Source: Myrica gale (lineage: Eukaryota; Streptophyta; Magnoliopsida; Fagales; Myricaceae). Taken from it: a DNA stretch of 64,000 nt. Where the stretch lies: contig OZ005600.1 of NCBI GenBank assembly GCA_963930655.1, positions 4,467,501 through 4,531,500 on the forward strand, written 5' to 3'. The notes under the pieces are model-generated. The model ran no database searches. It was given only the letters and a program-made list of their open reading frames with translations, and was not told the DNA's origin. Positions 59,112 to 64,000 of the stretch are shown here, one piece after another. The translations under genes and the position numbers were made by a program. The number at the start of each line of letters is the position of its first letter. The first letter of the stretch is position 1.

Positions 59112-59977
59112 ATGACCTCGTCGAGGAGTAGTGGAAGGAGTAGCTGCAGTCAACATAGGGGAACCCCGTCCTCTACTTCTGCAACTAGATCGTCTGTCAC
59201 AATGGGTTTCGCAACAGCTGACACGTGAGTTGGCAATACCATTTTGATTCCTAAAGTTTTTGTGTATACCTACAGTTGGTAATAACATATCTTAATAGTG
59301 AAAGCTCAGGCACAGGCCCCCAAACTTATCCTCCGAAACCTGTGTGCTTCTGTGGAATTGAAGCTGTCAAGAAAACCGCGTATACCCCAGAGAATTACGG
59401 AAAGCAGTTTTATGGATGTAAAAAATACAAGGTAAGCAATTTCGCCTTCTGCAAATGGGAAACCATTTTATTTGGTCCTCCCTCTATTTATGTACTTAAG
59501 TTCCCATAACGACGAATTTGTTTGGTGCAGTAAGGGGAAAATCACCATTGCCGCTACTTTGCCTGGTGCGATTGGTGGGTCAGGCAAGACAGGGCGCAGG
59601 GGGTGGAGGTGGCACACCATGAATATGCAAAGGCTGCATTGGGAAGCACGACGGGTGAATTGGAAATGCGTTGCAACCGAGTGGTGGAGGAACTCATTTT
59701 GGACCACGTCGCTGCGATAGAGCATGAAGCAACACGGCATCGGCTGGAGATGACTGCTCAGCAGGAGAAATATGATAACCTCCTCAAGAAAGCGCAGCTG
59801 GACATTGATGGTCTGCGGGCTGAATGCGTTCAATTGCAGCAACAGTACATCCAACTGCGTGATTCAAACCGACGTGCAGTCATGTGGTTGTGGCTCTTCT
59901 TTGTTATCGGTTTTCTTGCAGCCTACTATGCATCATCTAAAGGAAAGCCAACTCGATCATTTTTAATGCTAGCGTAA
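59112..59977 (+). pseudogene. GRF-type zinc-finger protein with C-terminal coiled coil and membrane anchor, probably broken
   Basis: Exons inferred at 59112-59224, 59299-59431 and 59531-59977. A Ser-rich start leads to the first half of a GRF zinc finger (CFCGIEAVKKTAYTPENYGK, QFYGC) and, in exon 3, the second half (HHCRYFAWCDW). Then comes a coiled coil (EMTAQQEKYDNLLKKAQLDI and on) and a final hydrophobic segment (MWLWLFFVIGFLAAYY) ending SFLMLA. Exons 2 and 3 are in the same frame, but exon 3 would begin with TAA (59531-59533) directly after the acceptor. Skipping four bases to the next AG shifts the frame. As written, the zinc finger and tail are therefore separated. GRF fingers bind nucleic acid; related short genes occur near MULE/FAR1 genes. 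Confidence 0.7.
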
Positions 59978-60564
59978 ATGTTTGGTGGAACAGAGGAAAT
60001 TTGAACTTCCAATTGGTTACATTAGCTGATTGTACTTCTAGTTCTTCGGGTCAAATAAATAGCCTTTCATGTGGACCAATTGCTGGTTTACAGCATCTAT
60101 TTCTTCTTGACCCTTATATGTATAATTCGGTGCCTTATCCAGTTTTTTATGATAGTTGGATGTGTATTGCCGTAGAAATAAGTAAGTCGCTGAAACTTGT
60201 TTGAGTTCATACTTGTCAATCATTCGTGCTCATATAAGTAAGAGCATAAAAAAATGTTCAACTTCAGGAACCATAACCATGTTAAACATTCGTGCTCATA
60301 TAATGTCCAAGAACATACAGAAAAAAAAAACCAAATACATTATGTCAATAAAGCAGATGCAGTATGTCTTCAGAGTTTTATGTCAATATGCCACCAAATT
60401 CGAGCACGTCATGCACTAGATCTGAACGTGATCACCTGTCCACAATCAGCAGCAGTTTACATAAGGAAGAAGTAATTTTGAAACAATACATGGTATCAGC
60501 CAATACTTTCTTGAAAGCAAAACGATGCAAAACAGGCTCTGCAAGTAGTGCTTAGAATATACCT

Positions 60565-63046
60565 CTACAACTCATCAAGGCTCTTGAATCGGCCATTTAT
60601 CGATTCGTCCTCGCCGTCATCCTCCCCGTCCTTAGCATCAGCCTCGTTAGATACCTACAAATAAATAATTCAATGTGAAAAAAATGTAAAGGTAATAGCT
60701 GTACGCAATGAAGCTGTAAGTGCATCAAATTAAGGGCAATACGTCGAACTCATGATTTAATTGCAAACGACGAGCAATTGGTTGGGACGACGCACGGGCG
60801 ACCCCACGGCCACGACCTCGTGATCTGCGTAGCTCAACTCCGCTCTGCAATCGCTTATTCCCTTTATGCTTCGCTTCACGCATCTTGAAACCTTTTGCAA
60901 CAATACCCATTTCTAGCCCCACTCCAGAACCTACGCTGACGGGGCCAGGAGCGCTCCCCATCCCAGAATGATCGTCGTCGTCTGACAATGACTCAAGTGC
61001 TTTTTCCAGTTCCTCAGTGTAACGATCAAATTTTAGCCAAGCTTTCGTTCTACCCCCATAACGTTGACATAATGAAGCAATCTTGTTTACACATTTCCTG
61101 CTGTTGACCACATTCATTATGGCCGGATCAACTGTAGTGATTGACCTGCTAATCGACACAGCTGAGCGCCTAGCATCTCGCCTCCACCTCGGCATGATAT
61201 ACACATCAGGAATAGCAAATAGACCCTTCTGTTTCAGCACCCATATAATGTGACTACATAGGACACCTATAAACTCAAATCCTTTGCAACTACACTGGTG
61301 AACCCCTTTTTCCATTCTGATGACATGGTGGCGTGCCGTTAAACAGTTATGTGATGGGTCCCGACTGCATTCGTGTACCTCAACCTCTTCAAACCCAGTA
61401 GTTTCTCTACGACAGTCAAGCTTAAGCCATCCAGCTTTCATATATTGCTCCATAAAAGCACGCAACATTGTGGGAGTATAGACTTCAGCCGCATGATGAC
61501 AGAGCGGTTCCATCCGTTCGGTGACTTGCACTGTGTTAAGCATTTGAAAATCTGCCCGTGACTCATTGTAGCGCAACTCATCTACTGCTTTTTGGAAATT
61601 CTGAAGGAATCGATCCATATTCATCACTACGCTCAAATACCTACGCAATACTGCGTTGAAAGATTCACTTAACTGGGTTGTCTTCTTCCCTGCACAAAAA
61701 ACATTTCGGACATACTTTGGCGCCCATTGCTCCCGCTTCTCATATATCTTCTGCAACCGTCCATTTTGTTGGAGTTCATACTCGTCAATCATTTTACTCC
61801 AACACTCTTCAAAATCATCCACCTCGTGGTCAAATAAAAGCGTCATCAAGTTACTTTTGAAGCTTTTGTTCCCCAGAAGTGCCCCCAAATTCTTCAATGC
61901 ATTTTGAGATTTGTGCCAAACACATAAAAAATGATGCGTCTCTGGTAGGGAACGTGGGATTGAAACTAGCATAGCTGCATCTTGATCTGTGAATATAGAT
62001 TTCGGAGCCTTCCCATACATACACTCAACAAATGTTTCAAATAGCCAATCGAATGTCTGCGCCGTCTCGTCATACAATAAACATGCCCCGAAAACAACTG
62101 ACAATTTATGGTGATTAACCCCAACGAATGCTCCCAATGGCCTGTGCTCATTGTTTGTCCTGTAAGTTGTGTCAAAGGATACAAAGTCCCCGAAAATCGC
62201 ATAGTCGTTTCGCATTACGTGGTCCGACCAGAAGACGTTAGTAATGTGTTCATCTCCATCCATCATCACCCGAAAGTAAAACTCGGAAACCTTTTGAAAC
62301 TGATCACCGAACCAGTTAAGAAGAACACCGGCCACACCAATTTCCATATGTTTTGATCTTATACCATTTAAATAATTTTTGAGGTCCTGATGAGTGAATC
62401 CCAAATGTTGTCTACCCCCAGCTTGCGCCGCCATGAAATCCAACGCCAGTTTAGGTCGAATGCCCGCTCTATCTGAATCTATAGCTTCCAGACGCTGCAG
62501 CTCAGTCATTTGTCTTTGAGAACGGAGCATGTGAACTTTCGAAGGAGTCGCCAAATCATGATTATGTTCCGGATGCCATTCGGAGGTCCAGTACTTCCCA
62601 TTACGCTGCCGCTGAACAGTAATACTTGCTAAACACCCACATCTTGTATCCGGTCGTTCTTGCTTCACCGGCACAAGTGAATCTCTCTCTTTTTTCTTCC
62701 CTTCTCTACTACAAGCAAAAGCTTTTGATGTCCAATACCCATGTTGCCTATGCTTGAAACCGGTATGTCTACGAATGCTAAAGCCTTTCATGGTTGCATA
62801 TCGATTGTACCATTCGTACACATGGTCAACATCCGCCCACTCTAGGCTCCAAACATCAACTTTTTCCCCGTTGTCTGCCAAAACCATGTCATCTGCACGT
62901 ACCAACCAAGAAATCCAAATAAGGAAGAAGTCATAATCACCAACTTTGTTGTTCAAATTAAGAACACCCAACTCACCTTCGGGGTTAACATTACTACTAG
63001 AGCTTCGGCACACGATATTGGGATTCATGCCTTCCATTTGGGCCAT
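60565..63046 (-). CDS. FAR1-related / MULE transposase protein (FRS-like)
   Basis: An open frame on the minus strand from 63046 to 60725 gives 773 aa. An alternative keeps 63046-60743, splices at GAC|GTATTG to 60654 and adds 29 acidic residues (VSNEADAKDGEDDGEDESIN ... SLDEL), stop at 60565, total 797 aa. Domains: FAR1 DNA-binding region about 75-165 (VYEWYNRYATMKGF, CGCLA, EHNHDL); MULE DDE domain with Asp292 (SFDTTYRTN), Asp354 (FTDQDAAM) and Glu461 (LSESFNAV); SWIM zinc finger CSCKGFEFIGVLCSH (585-599). All key residues are present. It could be an active Mutator-like transposase or a domesticated FAR1-RELATED SEQUENCE factor. It is convergent with the GRF gene. An acceptor (TATGTAG|GG) just before the ATG suggests a leader intron. 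Confidence 0.88.
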
Positions 63047-63059
63047 ATTGAGAGGCCCT

Positions 63060-64000
63060 ACATATAAATAGAACGAGTATCAAAAAGGGAAATTTGTTAA
63101 GGAAAGAAAAATAGCCACCTGAAAAATATAATCTTTTTTTCCTTTCTAATAGGCTTTTGTGCAACGATTATAAAGAGGACAGAAAGAAAAAATACAGAAG
63201 TCTAAGTATAGAAGCAATGTAAAGAAAAAGTAATGAAGATACATTTTTCTGTCAAAATATAGCACATAAAGAGAATCATAACTACCCATAGGCTCGGAGA
63301 TACAGAGTTTCTGTCAAAGTATAGCACATAAAGCACACAAAGTTTCTGCAGATAGAAGCAATGTAAACATACCATGTCAAACACGGAAAGGAAGAAAAAA
63401 TCCATGTCAAACTCGGAGGCTTATTGAAAAAGTTACAAAAATTGTTCTACCCTTTTGAGCAATCCATTCCTTATGGATGGCACCATTTCTGAAAGTAGAT
63501 TTTTAGTTGTTCATCAAATTCTGGGCCCCCTCCCCCCGGCGTGGGCGCCCTTGAATTATGGATGACTGCCTGTTATGCCGCAGTAAAACATTCATGGGAG
63601 CCCAGAATTTGATGGAGGCTTTGAACTTGAAATGGTGAAAGATAGAGGGAATATCTCGAGCATTGGGAATTATGTCTCTGGACCGATGGGGGTAAAGTGA
63701 GAATTGAGATCAAATTACTAGGACTTGTCCATCAATGGTTTGAAGGCGTAGATAGCATTAATGTAATGGACAGATTGAGGTAACATCATATTTTTATGTT
63801 ACCTGATTGTCTACAGAATCTCAAGGGATAGATACTGCATAGAGGAGGCATTTATATAATATATGTTGGTTGCATGCCCTATGATTCTTCAGAAGCTGAA
63901 TACAAAAAAACCACCTTGACGACCCAAATCTCGATGGGAAGTAAGTTCCCACTCTCAACTCTCATAACAGAATTGTGTCTGGATGGGATGCCTCTATAAA
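63060..64000. other. Upstream region of the FRS-like gene to window end
   Basis: A minus-strand leader exon probably ends at a GTATGT donor near 63373. A phrase around ctgtcaaa(g)tatagcacataa is repeated at 63249 and 63312. Beyond that no gene is seen. No inverted partner of the sequence near 56458 was found, so a right MULE end is not in view. Confidence 0.4.
63512..63614. repeat. Perfect 15-bp inverted repeat
   Basis: CATCAAATTCTGGGC at 63512-63526 is exactly inverted at 63600-63614 around a 73-bp GC-rich loop. It could be a hairpin or the ends of a very short element; no flanking duplication is evident. Confidence 0.65.

Noticed and set aside
61373-62356. Plus-strand open frames within the FAR1/MULE gene
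   Set aside because: Shadows of the 773-codon minus-strand frame.
63779-63803. Short hairpin ggtaacat...atgttacc
   Set aside because: Arms of 8 bp are expected by chance in AT-rich DNA.

Overview
The window is nuclear DNA of a flowering plant, most likely a eudicot. The evidence is AT-rich intergenic DNA, genes with many short GT-AG introns, plant-only families (RHD6-type bHLH, DEG7, FAR1-related, DRB) and dense plant transposons. Species cannot be fixed. I see no RNA gene and no CRISPR array.

Layout. 356-5564 (+): a five-exon double-stranded-RNA-binding protein gene with a 5'-truncated LINE in its last intron. 6180-14726: a transposon cluster. It holds two short hAT elements with perfect 8-bp target duplications, a long-TIR MITE, and a 5.1-kb CACTA element (7833-12928) that carries pieces of two unrelated host genes, an AP2/ERF factor and an equilibrative nucleoside transporter; a 1.2-kb hAT remnant is nested inside it. 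16992-18519 (+): an RHD6/RSL class I bHLH root-hair regulator. 18520-30144: gene-poor, with a 1.7-kb foldback element and copies of a small MITE family. 30145-33053 (+): an ARM-repeat protein. 33843-36826: MITEs, one inside another, and a Pack-type element with long inverted arms around a broken CYP71-like P450. 37911-52179 (+): a complete 24-exon DEG7 protease gene (1111 aa). 54515-56457: a partial second copy of DEG7, broken by a frameshift and by loss of the catalytic His, and invaded by MITEs. 56458-64000: MULE-like territory, with an ARFRP1 exon fragment, a broken GRF zinc-finger gene (+) and an intact FAR1/MULE transposase-like gene (-).

The five host-type genes (DRB, RHD6-like, ARM, DEG7, FRS) do not form one pathway. 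The main theme is gene-fragment capture: three mobile or MULE-like regions carry parts of four different host genes (ERF, ENT, CYP71, ARFRP1), and the DEG7 duplicate allows insertions to be ordered in time. Exon structures were derived by hand from splice signals, reading phase and family knowledge; no alignment or transcript was available.
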